This document shows, in pieces, positions 44,062 through 55,890 of a DNA stretch of 64,000 nucleotides. Location of the stretch: the NCBI GenBank assembly GCA_963803295.1, contig CAWDMC010000010.1:558001-622000 (forward strand). The letters run 5' to 3'. Positions within the stretch are counted from its first letter, which is position 1. The number at the start of each line of letters is the position of its first letter. The DNA is from CAWDMC01 sp963803295 (lineage in GTDB: Bacteria; Acidobacteriota; Terriglobia; UBA7540). The notes under the pieces are model-generated. The model saw nothing but the letters and a program-made list of their open reading frames with translations, ran no database searches and had not been told where the DNA came from. The translations under genes were made by a program, and so were the position numbers.

Positions 44062-44865
44062 TAGTTTCCTAATCTAAACGGGTGCGGAAGAAGTGCGGAG
44101 AGTTTGCGGGATTTCGGCGGGATTCCGCGGGATCCGTGGTTCTTGTGCTCGGAAAGGCAAAGGGACGGCAGCGTCTCAGTAGCTCGGCAGTCAGTCGGTC
44201 AGTAAGTCGGTTTCTTTATTCCTCCACCTTGCCGCACATTTCATCTCGTCGCGCACCAGATCTCGGAAGCGGGGCAGGCCTCCCGATTTCGTCTGCGAGT
44301 GTTGCAAAATGCAACACTTTGTTGATTTCAGGTCGTGCAAACGCGAATTCGTCCCTCCAAGGGGCTGATTCAACTTTAGTTAAGAAATACAGTCTCATCT
44401 GTCTCAGCTGTCTCCCTTATCTCATTTTAAGCTGCTAACCTGAGGGAGATGAGGCTGCTTTGCCAGGCACGCAGACGCGGTTTGACTGGTCGGTGGGATC
44501 GGACGGAAGAGGGCCGGTCGGTGGGCGGTAAAGACAAAGCGGCAAACTCAAAATAACGAAATCGGACCCACGATGTTATTGAAACATAAAGGATGTCATT
44601 TCTTGGGGGGATGCGTTCATGCCCCGCATGCGATGAGGAGAGGAGGAAGGACAAGAGCCGGCAGACGGGCGGGCGCTCTAACCTAGCCAATCCTCCGGGT
44701 TTCCCCCTGGCCAATCGCCTGATGTGGCGAACGGCCGCGAAGGGTTAGATTCGATCATAAGGCCAGGTAATCCGACAGCAAAGGAAGGCGGATCCCGAGC
44801 CGGAGATCGAATCGAAAGTTAACCGAATTGGGACCAGTTTCTCCATTCGGAATCGGAGGATATCA
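44062..44865. other. Non-coding or decayed stretch
   Basis: 800 bp without a supported gene; frames are short and unlike known families. A perfect 9-bp palindrome AGTGTTGCA-AAA-TGCAACACT lies at 44298-44318. The region follows the methylase remnant and may be leftover accessory DNA. The promoter for the S1C protease should lie in its last part. Confidence 0.45.
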
Positions 44866-45783
44866 ATGTCATCCAGCACATCAACCTTAGCAACGCTGTC
44901 GAACGAGCTCGCGGCTGCGGTGGAGCGCGGCGGGCGGTCGGTGGTCGCGATCAATGGGCGGCCGCGCACTCCTTCAAGCGGCATTCACTGGCGCGAGGGC
45001 GTGATCGTTACCGCCGACCACACCTTGAAGCGCAACGGAGAGATCACCATCACCACGGCGGACGGCCGGACCCTGCCAGCGACGCTGGCCGGCCGTGACC
45101 CTGACACTGACATCGCCGTGCTGCGCGCCGACGCTCCTGGTCTGGCCACCGCCGAGATCGGCGATGACGCGGCTCTCGCGGCGGGCCGGCTGGTGCTGGC
45201 TCTAGGACGCAGCGAGACTGGCCAAAATGGACCCTCGGCGAGCCTCGGCGTCGTCGGCGCCGTGGGAGCATCCTGGCGAACCTGGCGAGGCGGGCGCATC
45301 GATCGCTTCGTGCGCCTGGACGTCTCGATTTTCCTGGGCTTCTCAGGTGGTCCTCTGGTGGATGTCGATGGGCGTGTTGTCGGTCTGAACACCACAGGTC
45401 TTTGGCGGAACACAGGTATTGCCATTCCTGCTTCGACTGTGGATCGCGTAGCCGGAGAGCTGATCGCCAAAGGACGGATCGCGCGGGGCTATCTCGGCTT
45501 GGGTATGCAGCCAGTGCCCTTGCCGGATACACTGCGGCAGAGTCTGGGGCTTACGGCGGCCAGCGGTTTGATGGTATTCACCATAGAGCCGCGAGGACCA
45601 GCAGACAAGGCCGGTGCGCTGATTGGCGATGTTCTAGTCAAGCTTGGTGGCCACGACACCGCCGATATCAGCGACGTGCAATTGGCCCTGGCGCCGGAGG
45701 GCGTGGGACAGACGGTGCAGGCTTCGGTGATCCGGGCAGGAGCCCTGACGACACTCGCAATCACAGTCGGCGAGCGTCCGTAA
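44866..45783 (+). CDS. HtrA/DegP-like S1C serine protease with PDZ, apparently cytoplasmic
   Basis: 305 aa; GGAGGATATCA precedes the ATG. Trypsin-like domain with His in VIVTADHTL, Asp in PDTDIAVLR and Ser in GFSGGPLVD, so the triad is complete; PDZ domain from about 210 (GYLGLGMQPV; SGLMVFTIEPRGPADKAGAL). No signal peptide or membrane anchor, unlike classical DegP/DegS. Followed after 220 bp by a LuxR-type regulator, a pairing that suggests a shared stress response. Confidence 0.88.
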   Translation: MSSSTSTLATLSNELAAAVERGGRSVVAINGRPRTPSSGIHWREGVIVTADHTLKRNGEITITTADGRTLPATLAGRDPDTDIAVLRADAPGLATAEIGDDAALAAGRLVLALGRSETGQNGPSASLGVVGAVGASWRTWRGGRIDRFVRLDVSIFLGFSGGPLVDVDGRVVGLNTTGLWRNTGIAIPASTVDRVAGELIAKGRIARGYLGLGMQPVPLPDTLRQSLGLTAASGLMVFTIEPRGPADKAGALIGDVLVKLGGHDTADISDVQLALAPEGVGQTVQASVIRAGALTTLAITVGERP

Positions 45784-45811
45784 GACGTAGGGGCCCATCC
45801 GTAGAATGTAG

Positions 45812-45832
45812 GGGCACCCCTTGTGGGTGCCC
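45812..45832. repeat. Hairpin GGGCACCC/GGGTGCCC after the protease gene
   Basis: An 8-bp stem with 5-base loop, 29 bp after the stop codon. May serve as terminator although no T-run follows; GTAGGGGC also occurs 25 bp upstream, so the unit looks repeat-derived. Confidence 0.45.
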
Positions 45833-45892
45833 TTGAGATCGGCAGAAGAGCGCCGGGCGGTGGTGTCAGAAGGGCAAAAGACCACCCCTTAG

Positions 45893-45911
45893 CCCTCCTG
45901 AACCAGGAGGG
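45893..45911. repeat. Palindrome CCCTCCTG-AAC-CAGGAGGG
   Basis: Perfect 8-bp stem with a 3-base loop in the gap between protease and regulator; same family as the palindromes at 12656, 41984 and 53340. Confidence 0.5.
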
Positions 45912-46004
45912 GGAGTTCGGGTGCCTGGTGCAATCTGAACCAGGACGGGAACCAGCCGGCGACATCCCGGCGTTGCCTGCCCGGCCCGGATGCCGGTGCC
46001 AAAT

Positions 46005-46682
46005 ATGATCCGCGTGTTGGTCGTATCGAATTCGGCGGTGGCACGGGCGGGATTGGCAGCCTTGATCGAGGCGAGTCCGCCATTGGCACTTGCAGGTACG
46101 GCCTCGGGGCTGCCTGCTGAGCTATCGGGGCCGGGTTTCGACATCCAGACTGGGCAAACGCGCGGACTTGCTCCCGATGTCATAGTGATGGAGGTCGAGG
46201 ACGACGAAATGGGCGCGATCACGGAGGCAGACTTCGGCAGGGCGCCCCCCATTGTACTGCTGGCGAGCGACCCGCCCCCCTCATGGACAGCCGAAGCGCT
46301 GCGCGCCGGTGTTCGAGTGGCGCTGCCGCGGTCGACTTCCGCGTCCGAACTCGTTGCTGCGATTGAAGCCGCGGCGGCAGGCCTGATCGTGCTGCATCCC
46401 GACGCGATGAAAGGCTTGCTCGATGAGGTTCCGGATGGAGCCGCACCGATGGCGGCAGGCGGGCGCATTGAATTGGGAGCGGTCGAAGCGCTGACGCCCC
46501 GCGAACTGCAGATCCTGGGAATGCTGGCCCAGGGGCTCGGCAACAAGCAGATTGCCTGGCAGCTCAAGATCTCCGAGCACACCGTGAAGTTCCACCTTGC
46601 CTCCATCTTCGGCAAGCTGGGCGCTTCCACGCGGACCGAGGCCGTCACCCAGGGATTACGCCGGGGGCTAATCATGTTGTAG
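46005..46682 (+). CDS. LuxR/NarL-type regulator with degenerate receiver domain
   Basis: 225 aa from ATG 46005 (45990 is possible). The N-terminal half has the receiver fold (MIRVLVVSNSAVARAGLAAL), but the phospho-Asp position is Glu (PDVIVMEVEDD) and the acidic pocket residues are missing. The C-terminal HTH is a good LuxR domain: ALTPRELQILGMLAQGLGNK, then HTVKFHLASIFGKL. It is probably phosphorylation-independent. Likely partner of the upstream protease gene. Confidence 0.85.
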   Translation: MIRVLVVSNSAVARAGLAALIEASPPLALAGTASGLPAELSGPGFDIQTGQTRGLAPDVIVMEVEDDEMGAITEADFGRAPPIVLLASDPPPSWTAEALRAGVRVALPRSTSASELVAAIEAAAAGLIVLHPDAMKGLLDEVPDGAAPMAAGGRIELGAVEALTPRELQILGMLAQGLGNKQIAWQLKISEHTVKFHLASIFGKLGASTRTEAVTQGLRRGLIML

Positions 46683-46716
46683 CATCGGCCTTTTGCCGGC
46701 GGGACGCCGGTGCTAC
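46679..46716. repeat. GTAGCATCGGC/GCCGGTGCTAC palindrome
   Basis: 11-bp arms, 10 matching, enclosing a GCCGGC core, beginning at the stop codon of the LuxR gene. Related to the GTAGCGCCGGTG cluster at 20.5 kb. Confidence 0.5.
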
Positions 46717-46772
46717 TGGGCAGGGAGTGGAAAATGGAAACAGGGGGCGTTCTGCCGTTATAATGACGGCGA

Positions 46773-47516
46773 ATGAATGAACCTTGCGTGATTGCGATCG
46801 ATGGTCCGGCGGGAGCAGGCAAGAGCACCGTGGCGCATCAGGTGGCATGCCGGCTTGGCTTCCTCTATGTGGATAGCGGCTCAACCTATCGGGCTGCAGC
46901 ATTGAAAGTGCTGGAGAGCGGTGTTCCCCTAGATGACGCCAACCGGGTTGTGGAAGTGGTTCTCGGCGCGGGCATTCAGTTAGCCAAGGAAGGTCTGGAG
47001 GCGCACGTGCTGCTCGATGGGAAAGACATCTCCTCCCGGATCCGCACTCCCGAGGTCAGCATGGCTGCCTCCAAGGTAGCAAGGCTGGCGGAAGTTCGAC
47101 AGAAGATGGTGACCCTACAGCGCAGGTCCATCAAGCTGGCCGACGACGATAAGGCACATGGGGTCGTCATGGAGGGACGCGACATCGGAACGGTGGTATT
47201 CCCCGACGCCCCCTTGAAGATCTTCCTCAAAGCCGACCCCGAGGAGAGGGCCCGGCGCAGGCTACATCAGGACCGGCTGGGAGGCCAGAGGGAAGAAGGC
47301 CAGGAAAGTCTCGCCCAGACCGCACATGAGATTGTGAGGCGCGATAGGGCGGATTCAGAAAGGAAAATATCGCCGCTGGTACCGGCGGCAGACGCCTGCG
47401 AGATCGACTCTACTCATCTCACAGTGGACCAGGTGGTCCAACGAATCCTGCGGCTGGCGAGGCGCCGTGGGTTGGTTCGCAAGGCCAATGCCAGTGAATT
47501 GATCCAGGAGGGCTGA
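46773..47516 (+). CDS. cmk: Cytidylate kinase
   Basis: 247 aa. P-loop IAIDGPAGAGKSTVAHQVA, YVDSGSTYRAAAL, GVVMEGRDIGTVVFPDAPLK and DRADSERKISPLVPA cover the CMP-kinase signature; the C-terminus is about 20 residues longer than in E. coli. Phosphorylates CMP and dCMP. rpsA, its common neighbour, is not here; rho follows convergently. Confidence 0.95.
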   Translation: MNEPCVIAIDGPAGAGKSTVAHQVACRLGFLYVDSGSTYRAAALKVLESGVPLDDANRVVEVVLGAGIQLAKEGLEAHVLLDGKDISSRIRTPEVSMAASKVARLAEVRQKMVTLQRRSIKLADDDKAHGVVMEGRDIGTVVFPDAPLKIFLKADPEERARRRLHQDRLGGQREEGQESLAQTAHEIVRRDRADSERKISPLVPAADACEIDSTHLTVDQVVQRILRLARRRGLVRKANASELIQEG

Positions 47517-47620
47517 GAGCTGTATGAACACGATCAGCTGGTAGCCGGCAAAGCACGTTTTGCAATCTCGATCTTTTGAGGGGGCTTTGGGTGGCTTCTC
47601 GCCACGGATCGGACAGTGGG

Positions 47621-48964
47621 CTAACGTCCACCGTTCGACATCGAGGAAAGGAAGTCGGAGTTACTCCTGCTTTTTAAGAGCTTATCGATGATAAGTTCCA
47701 TGCTCTCGACCGGGGATAGAGGGCTCAAGACCTTGCGCAACACCCAGATGCGGTTGAGTTCGTCCTTCGGAACCAGTAGCTCTTCCTTACGGGTGGCGGA
47801 GCGATTGATGTCAATGGCCGGGAACACTCGCTTATCAACCAATTTGCGGTCTAGGTTGATTTCCATGTTGCCGGTGCCCTTAAACTCTTCGAAGATCACA
47901 TCGTCCATGCGGCTGCCGGTATCGATCAGCGCCGTAGCGATAATCGTCAGGCTACCGCCTTCTTCCACATTGCGCGCCGCGCCGAAGAAACGCTTGGGCC
48001 GTTGCAAGGCGTTGGAATCGACGCCGCCCGAGAGGACCTTGCCGGAAGGAGGAACCACGGTGTTGTAGGCCCGCGCCAGACGGGTGATAGAGTCAAGCAG
48101 GATCACCACATCGCGTTTCTGCTCGACCAAACGCTTGGCTTTCTCAATGACCATTTCTGCCACCTGCACGTGGCGAGCGGCAGGCTCATCAAAGGTCGAA
48201 CTGATCACCTCACCGTGCACGGTTCGCTGCATGTCAGTTACTTCTTCGGGCCGCTCGTCAATCAACAGCACGATCAGCGTAATCTCGGGATGATTAGTGC
48301 TCACCGAGTTGGCGATGGTCTGCAAAAGCATCGTCTTGCCGGTACGGGGCGGGGCCACGATGAGCCCGCGCTGCCCCTTGCCGATGGGCGTGAGCAGGTC
48401 GAGCACGCGCGCCGAGATGTTGTCCTTGACGGTCTCCAGGCGGATGCGATCCTGGGGATAGAGGGGCGTCAGGTTATCAAAGAAGATCTTGTTCCGCGAC
48501 TCGTCCGGCGGCTCGAAATTGATGGCCTCGACTTTTATAAGAGCGAAATAGCGCTCGCCCTCCTTGGGAGGCCGGATCTGCCCGGAGATGGTGTCGCCGG
48601 TACGTAAGTCGAACTTGCGGATCTGCGACGGCGACACGTAAATGTCGTCTGGTCCCGGCAGGTAGTTATAGTCTGGAGCACGCAGGAAGCCGAAGCCATC
48701 GGGAAGACACTCCAGCACGCCTTCCGAGAAGATGAGGCCGCTCTTCTCGGTTTGCGCCTTCAGGATCTGGAAGATCAACTCCTGCTTGCGCATCCCGCTC
48801 GCGCCCACTACCCCCAAGTCCTTGGCAATCTGCACCAAGGGCGCGATGTTCATGTCTTTCAGTTTGGCGATGTCGAGGATCTCGCCCTCCTTCAGTTCGA
48901 TGACCCTCTCCTTTTCCTTGGCTTCTTCCTGGACGTCCGTGACGTCTTGTCTCTTTGCTGGCAT
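47621..48964 (-). CDS. rho: Transcription termination factor Rho
   Basis: 447 aa from ATG 48964; an upstream TTG at 49123 would add 53 disordered basic residues and cannot be excluded. N-terminal LKDMNIAPLVQIAKDLGVVG, RNA-binding cold-shock-like part (GVLECLPDGFGFLRAPDYNY), Walker A in VAPPRTGKTMLLQTIANS, Walker B LIVLLIDERPEEVTDM, and the Q/R-loop region DSITRLARAYNTVVPPSGKV. Hexameric RNA helicase terminating transcription. Its leader of about 400 nt is typical for self-regulated rho. Confidence 0.97.
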   Translation of the reverse strand: MPAKRQDVTDVQEEAKEKERVIELKEGEILDIAKLKDMNIAPLVQIAKDLGVVGASGMRKQELIFQILKAQTEKSGLIFSEGVLECLPDGFGFLRAPDYNYLPGPDDIYVSPSQIRKFDLRTGDTISGQIRPPKEGERYFALIKVEAINFEPPDESRNKIFFDNLTPLYPQDRIRLETVKDNISARVLDLLTPIGKGQRGLIVAPPRTGKTMLLQTIANSVSTNHPEITLIVLLIDERPEEVTDMQRTVHGEVISSTFDEPAARHVQVAEMVIEKAKRLVEQKRDVVILLDSITRLARAYNTVVPPSGKVLSGGVDSNALQRPKRFFGAARNVEEGGSLTIIATALIDTGSRMDDVIFEEFKGTGNMEINLDRKLVDKRVFPAIDINRSATRKEELLVPKDELNRIWVLRKVLSPLSPVESMELIIDKLLKSRSNSDFLSSMSNGGR

Positions 48965-49425
48965 ATCTACTTCTCTTTTCAAAGATGGATTACGGTCTGC
49001 GCCCTTAGGAGCCCGCGCGGGACGGGCAGACGACGACCGCCGCGGATGGCGTTCGCCGTTTTCGCCCTGTTGGCCCTTCACTGTGGATGACACTTGGATT
49101 CCAAACTGGCTATTCAGCGGCAAAAAGGCCGGTGAGAATCTGTTTCGCGATTCCGGACGATCCCGTTTCTAGATTGCTGGGCTGGACAGCGGGGAACGTA
49201 AATATTCACCCGATCGCGAGTTCTTCGACGCGCACGGTTGTGCGCGCGTGCTGCCTTTCTTCTGAAAATGGCTGGTGCTTTCGCTGGGATGCGATTTCCC
49301 CGGCAGGGGTTTCACCTCGGCCCCAAAAACCGCCTGTTGCGTAAAGATCCGTAACCGGCGGAACGGCGCCTGACCTCAAGCCGCATTGTAGGGCCACTCG
49401 AGGCCGGATACAAGAGCCGTATACC
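48965..49425 (-). other. rho leader region
   Basis: 460 bp without another gene. Contains the candidate promoter at 49385-49413 and a CGCGCAC-GGTT-GTGCGCG hairpin at 49229-49246. A long untranslated leader is consistent with Rho autogenous control. Confidence 0.45.
49385..49413 (-). promoter_or_regulatory. Candidate promoter for rho
   Basis: Minus strand TTGTAT, 17-bp spacer, TACAAT (49385-49390). The -35 matches weakly, the -10 well. Confidence 0.35.
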
Positions 49426-51847
<2,422 letters not shown>

Positions 51848-52032
51848 TAGCCTTACTGCCTGCCTATTCCGTCCTCCGCCGATTGACATCATGCTGTCTC
51901 GCCAAGCTCCGCGAACGAGTCCAACCGAAGATCTAGCTGAAGAGCTTATGAGATCGCCGCCTCTTCGATGCTAAACGGGCTGTGTACGCTCCAAAATTCT
52001 TGCGGTCCAAAACCGGCCGAATGGCTGGCTTG

Positions 52033-53316
52033 CTAACCCGCCTTTTCAAGAATCGCCGAGCTGAAATTGATCTCGTGCGTCTTCACCATTTCGTCCGTCA
52101 CTGCAAACTCGCGCACCTTCCTCTGGCTGGGCAGGTGATACATCAGGTCAAGCATCAAGTCTTCCAGAATCATACGCAGACCGCGAGCCCCCAATTTGCG
52201 CTCGAGGGCCTGTTGGGCAATGGCCTGCAGCGCCTCTTCCGTGAAGCGCAGCTTCACATTCTCGAACTCGAACAGCTTCTGGTACTGCCTAACCAGCGAG
52301 TTCTTGGGCTTCGTCAAAATCTCCACCAGCGCCCCCTCATCCAGGTCGTTCAGCACGCTGACCACAGGCAGCCGGCCCACGAACTCAGGGATCAAGCCAT
52401 ATTTAATTAAGTCTATCGGCTGAACCTGCTCAAGTAATTCGATGTTTCTTTTCTTGCCACTCGAAGGTTGAGATGGCCCGTCGTTGGTCTTGAAACCCAT
52501 AGTCCTGCGGCCAATCCGGCGTTCGATAACCCTTTCCAAGCCTACAAAGGCCCCACCGCAGATGAAAAGAATGTTGGTGGTATCGACTGGCGTGAACTCC
52601 TGATGGGGGTGCTTACGACCACCCTGAGGTGGAACGTTGGCTACGGTACCTTCCAGGATCTTCAGCAGGGCCTGCTGCACACCTTCGCCGGAAACATCGC
52701 GCGTGATGGATGGGTTTTCGTCCTTCTTCGAAATCTTGTCGATCTCGTCGATGTAGATGATGCCCTGCTGCGCCCGCTGCACATCGCCCTGGGCATTCTG
52801 CAGCAGCTTCAGAATGATGTTCTCGACATCCTCGCCGACGTAGCCGGCCTCGGTCAGAGTGGTCGCATCCACGATCGCAAAGGGCACATCAAGCACACGA
52901 GCGAGGGTTTGAGCCAGTAGCGTCTTACCCGTGCCCGTAGGCCCGATCAGCAGGATATTCGACTTGGTCAGCTCCACCTCGCTACGGACCCGCGCCATCA
53001 GCAGGATGCGCTTGTAGTGGTTGTAAACCGCGACCGCCAACTTCTTCTTGCTGCGATCCTGACCGATCACGTACTGATCGAGAAAGGCCTTTACTTCCAT
53101 AGGCCTCGGCAGCCGCGTTTGCGCCGAATCCTTGACCCTTTCCGTGTGGTCCTCTTCCAGGATCGTGTTGCAGACCGCCACGCATTCATCGCAGATGTAG
53201 GCGCGAGGATGGTCCCCGGGTGAAGAAATCAATTTACCGACGGCATCCTGAGCCTTCTGGCAGAATGAACAGCGCAAAGTCTCTTCCGAGGAACCGACCC
53301 GCCCCTTCACAGCCAT
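52033..53316 (-). CDS. clpX: ATP-dependent Clp protease ATP-binding subunit ClpX
   Basis: 427 aa; GGGAGG upstream. N-terminal zinc finger (CSFCQK...CDECVAVC), Walker A LLIGPTGTGKTLLAQTLARV, Walker B IIYIDEIDKISKKDE, and the C-terminal domain with LGARGLRMILEDLMLDLMY. Unfolds substrates for ClpP. Order tig-clpP-clpX-lon on the minus strand. Confidence 0.97.
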   Translation of the reverse strand: MAVKGRVGSSEETLRCSFCQKAQDAVGKLISSPGDHPRAYICDECVAVCNTILEEDHTERVKDSAQTRLPRPMEVKAFLDQYVIGQDRSKKKLAVAVYNHYKRILLMARVRSEVELTKSNILLIGPTGTGKTLLAQTLARVLDVPFAIVDATTLTEAGYVGEDVENIILKLLQNAQGDVQRAQQGIIYIDEIDKISKKDENPSITRDVSGEGVQQALLKILEGTVANVPPQGGRKHPHQEFTPVDTTNILFICGGAFVGLERVIERRIGRRTMGFKTNDGPSQPSSGKKRNIELLEQVQPIDLIKYGLIPEFVGRLPVVSVLNDLDEGALVEILTKPKNSLVRQYQKLFEFENVKLRFTEEALQAIAQQALERKLGARGLRMILEDLMLDLMYHLPSQRKVREFAVTDEMVKTHEINFSSAILEKAG

Positions 53317-53339
53317 TTGCCTCCCACGCGCACCCCTAT

Positions 53340-53357
53340 CCCTCCTGAGCCGGAGGG
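53340..53357. repeat. CCCTCC/GGAGGG palindrome
   Basis: 6-bp stem in the clpP-clpX gap, of the same dispersed type as those at 12656, 41984 and 45893. Confidence 0.4.
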
Positions 53358-53406
53358 CGCACTAGGTCTTTGATTCCGGGCCGAACTTTCCCGAGGACGA
53401 AACCCC

Positions 53407-54015
53407 TTATTTGTGCTTGAAGATGATCTCATCGATCATCCCGTATTCCTTTGCCTGCTGCGCACTCATCCAGAAATCACGCTCTACGTCGTGCTCGATC
53501 TTCGACACCGGCTGCCCCGTATGCTTGGCCATAATTTCGTTGATGCTGGCTCGCATCCGAAGGATCTCCCGGGCGTGAATATCGATGTCGGTCGCCTGCC
53601 CGGAAAGCCCACCCATGCTTGGCTGGTGAATCAGCACGCGCCCATTCGGCAAGGCAAAGCGCTTTCCAGGCGTCCCCGCCGAGAGCAGCAACGCCGCGAT
53701 ACTCGCTGCCTGCCCGATGCAGATCGTCGAAACATCGTTCTTAATGAACTGCATGGTGTCGTAGATCGCCATTCCGGCCGTTACCACGCCGCCCGGCGAG
53801 TTGATATAGAGCGCTACGTCTTTTTCCGGATCTTCCGCCGCCAGGAACAGCAACTGCGCCGTGACCAGGTTGGCGACGTTGTCATCGATGGGAGTTCCAA
53901 TGAAGATAATGTTGTCCCGCAGCAGTCGGGAATATATATCGTAGGCGCGCTCACCCCGGTTGGTTTGCTCGACCACCATGGGGATCAGCGTCATCAGAGG
54001 CTCGTTACGATTCAT
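53407..54015 (-). CDS. clpP: ATP-dependent Clp protease proteolytic subunit
   Basis: 202 aa. Catalytic Ser in IGQAASIAALLLSAG, His in RVLIHQPSMGG and Asp in DVERDFWMS; YINSPGGVVTAGMAIYDTMQ is typical. Tetradecameric serine peptidase working with ClpX. Confidence 0.97.
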   Translation of the reverse strand: MNRNEPLMTLIPMVVEQTNRGERAYDIYSRLLRDNIIFIGTPIDDNVANLVTAQLLFLAAEDPEKDVALYINSPGGVVTAGMAIYDTMQFIKNDVSTICIGQAASIAALLLSAGTPGKRFALPNGRVLIHQPSMGGLSGQATDIDIHAREILRMRASINEIMAKHTGQPVSKIEHDVERDFWMSAQQAKEYGMIDEIIFKHK

Positions 54016-54058
54016 AAAGGAGTTTAGAGGTATTTATTGGTGTGGTCCCCGGCCCCGC

Positions 54059-55354
54059 TTAAGCTTGCTCCACCGATGCTGAATCATTTTTCTTTCTGAT
54101 GCTTGCGTTTGCGTAGATGAAGTCCAGGGCTTTGTGGGTTCGGCGAGTAAGTCTTAGTCTATCGAGATCGCCGTCTCGTGTCAAGCGCGTTTTCAGCGCT
54201 GCTGGGGTTTCGCGGCTTTCTTGCGCTAGTTCGCGGATAGCCTCGTCCACTTCTTCGTCACTAACATCGATCTTCTCCGTATCGGCGATCTTCTGTAGAA
54301 TCAGCGATCCGCGAACGTCTTTTTCCGCTTCCGGCGTCATCTCTTCGCGCAGCTTCCGCCAGTCAAGCGCTTCCGTCCTAGGATCGATACCTTGCCGCAC
54401 AAACTGGGCGATCAAACCCTCCAGCTTGTGCTGAACCTGAGTTTCCACCATACGTTCCGGCACTGGGAAGGAATGGACCTCCAGTAACTTGTCAAGCAAT
54501 TGTCGCTCCACGGCTTGCTTGGATTTTGCCTCGTGCCTGCCAGTGAGATCCTGGCGAATCTTGTTCCGAAGTTCATCCAGAGTCCCAAACTCACCTGCCG
54601 ACTTCGCCAACTCATCATCCAGGGGCGGCATCACCTTCTGTTTCACACCCTGCACCTCAACCCGATAGTGAACCGTCTTCCCCCTCAAGCGCTCCCGCGG
54701 ATTATCCTCCGGGTAAGAAACATCGAATTCGCGGATATCGCCCGATTTCACCCCAAGCAGGTTTTCGGTGAAGGCGGGTTGCGTCGCCTTACCCCCAAGA
54801 TGCACCATGCCCTCCCGCTGTTCCAGCGGATCGCCCGCCGGGCTCGTGGCATCGCTACCCGAGTAGCTCACACTGACGTAGTCTCCAGACTCCGAAGCAC
54901 GGTCACCGGCCAACTCGAACGTGCCCATGCTTTCACGTAGTTTCTCGAGCGCTTCGGCGACCTCAGCGTCGCTCACGGAGGAGGCATCCTGTTCTGCCTC
55001 GAGTCCCTTGTACTGCCCGAGTTCAAAATCGGGATAGATCTCGAAGGTCGCCTTGACGGTCATCGGCTGGCGGTCTTCGAAATTCACTTCCTGAAACTTC
55101 GGCGAACCAACCACTGACCACTTGTGCTCCTTCAGGGCGGTGTCAAAAAACCTGGGCACCAGGGTCTGGACGACCTCGCTCTTGATTTCCTCGTGGTAGC
55201 GCCGCCGCACCATGGAATCTGGCGCGTGGCCGGGACGAAAGCCGGGTACCCGCGCCATCCTGGCGAACCCTTTAATAACTTTCCCAGTCTCCCGCTCGAC
55301 AATATCGGCAGGGATCTCAATCGTCAATTCTCGCTTGCAGGTTTCTGATTCCAC
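54059..55354 (-). CDS. tig: Trigger factor
   Basis: 431 aa, GTG start with GAGG upstream. N-terminal ribosome-binding part contains the signature FRPGHAP (GFRPGHAPDSMV), followed by a PPIase/FKBP domain (GDYVSVSYSGSDATSPAGDP) and a C-terminal chaperone domain. Cytosolic chaperone at the ribosome exit. First of the tig-clpPX-lon set. Confidence 0.93.
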   Translation of the reverse strand: MESETCKRELTIEIPADIVERETGKVIKGFARMARVPGFRPGHAPDSMVRRRYHEEIKSEVVQTLVPRFFDTALKEHKWSVVGSPKFQEVNFEDRQPMTVKATFEIYPDFELGQYKGLEAEQDASSVSDAEVAEALEKLRESMGTFELAGDRASESGDYVSVSYSGSDATSPAGDPLEQREGMVHLGGKATQPAFTENLLGVKSGDIREFDVSYPEDNPRERLRGKTVHYRVEVQGVKQKVMPPLDDELAKSAGEFGTLDELRNKIRQDLTGRHEAKSKQAVERQLLDKLLEVHSFPVPERMVETQVQHKLEGLIAQFVRQGIDPRTEALDWRKLREEMTPEAEKDVRGSLILQKIADTEKIDVSDEEVDEAIRELAQESRETPAALKTRLTRDGDLDRLRLTRRTHKALDFIYANASIRKKNDSASVEQA

Positions 55355-55890
55355 GTGACCTCGACAGATTTCGCTTTCTTGGGAAACCCATTAGACGGCG
55401 CGGAGGGCTGCCTGGATTCCGAATCCATAGTTACTACCGCCGAACCCCGCAACTAAGGCGAAAGCTTGAGCCAACTCGCTTGTACTTATGATGAGGAAAC
55501 CGGGTTGGGCTCATGATCCTGAGCGGTGGCAGCGCCCGCTCGGCCCCCCTCAAAACACGGCTTGCGGCCCACAAATTAGGCGCGTAAGGAGGGCAACCCA
55601 CAAAACGGCTCGGGACCGGCTGACTAACAAGTGGTTCCAAAAAAGGCAGTATAGCACGCCGTCAAGCACTGTCAACGCTCGCGTTGGCAACTTTGTGGCA
55701 ACTGGCAACACGGTAACACCGGAAACAACTGGCGGCAATTACCAGGACTACACTCGCGAACCTGCGACCCGTGTCAAGATTCTGTTGGTGGCAGGTGACG
55801 GAAGGTAACGGAAGGCCGTGCTCGTACCCTGTTTCTTGACCTGGGGATTATGCTAATTACTTTCCGGGGAAACCGTGGGAGGAGAGTGTG
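55355..55890. other. Divergent region tig / M24 peptidase
   Basis: 536 bp without a gene. It holds the tig promoter (55648-55675) and a stretch of short GGCAAC repeats near 55680-55710. Confidence 0.5.
55648..55675 (-). promoter_or_regulatory. Candidate sigma-70 promoter for tig
   Basis: Minus strand TTGACA (55670-55675), 16-bp spacer, TATACT (55648-55653). Predicts a leader of about 290 nt. Confidence 0.5.

Noticed and set aside
44082..44438. 118-aa plus-strand frame in the gap before the S1C protease
   Set aside because: Low-complexity Ser-rich reading, no ribosome site or family pattern; the region contains a palindrome and seems non-coding.
48965..49123. N-terminal extension of Rho from TTG 49123
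   Set aside because: Alternative start without a ribosome site; the ATG at 48964 gives a normal-length Rho. Kept as a possibility in the rho entry.
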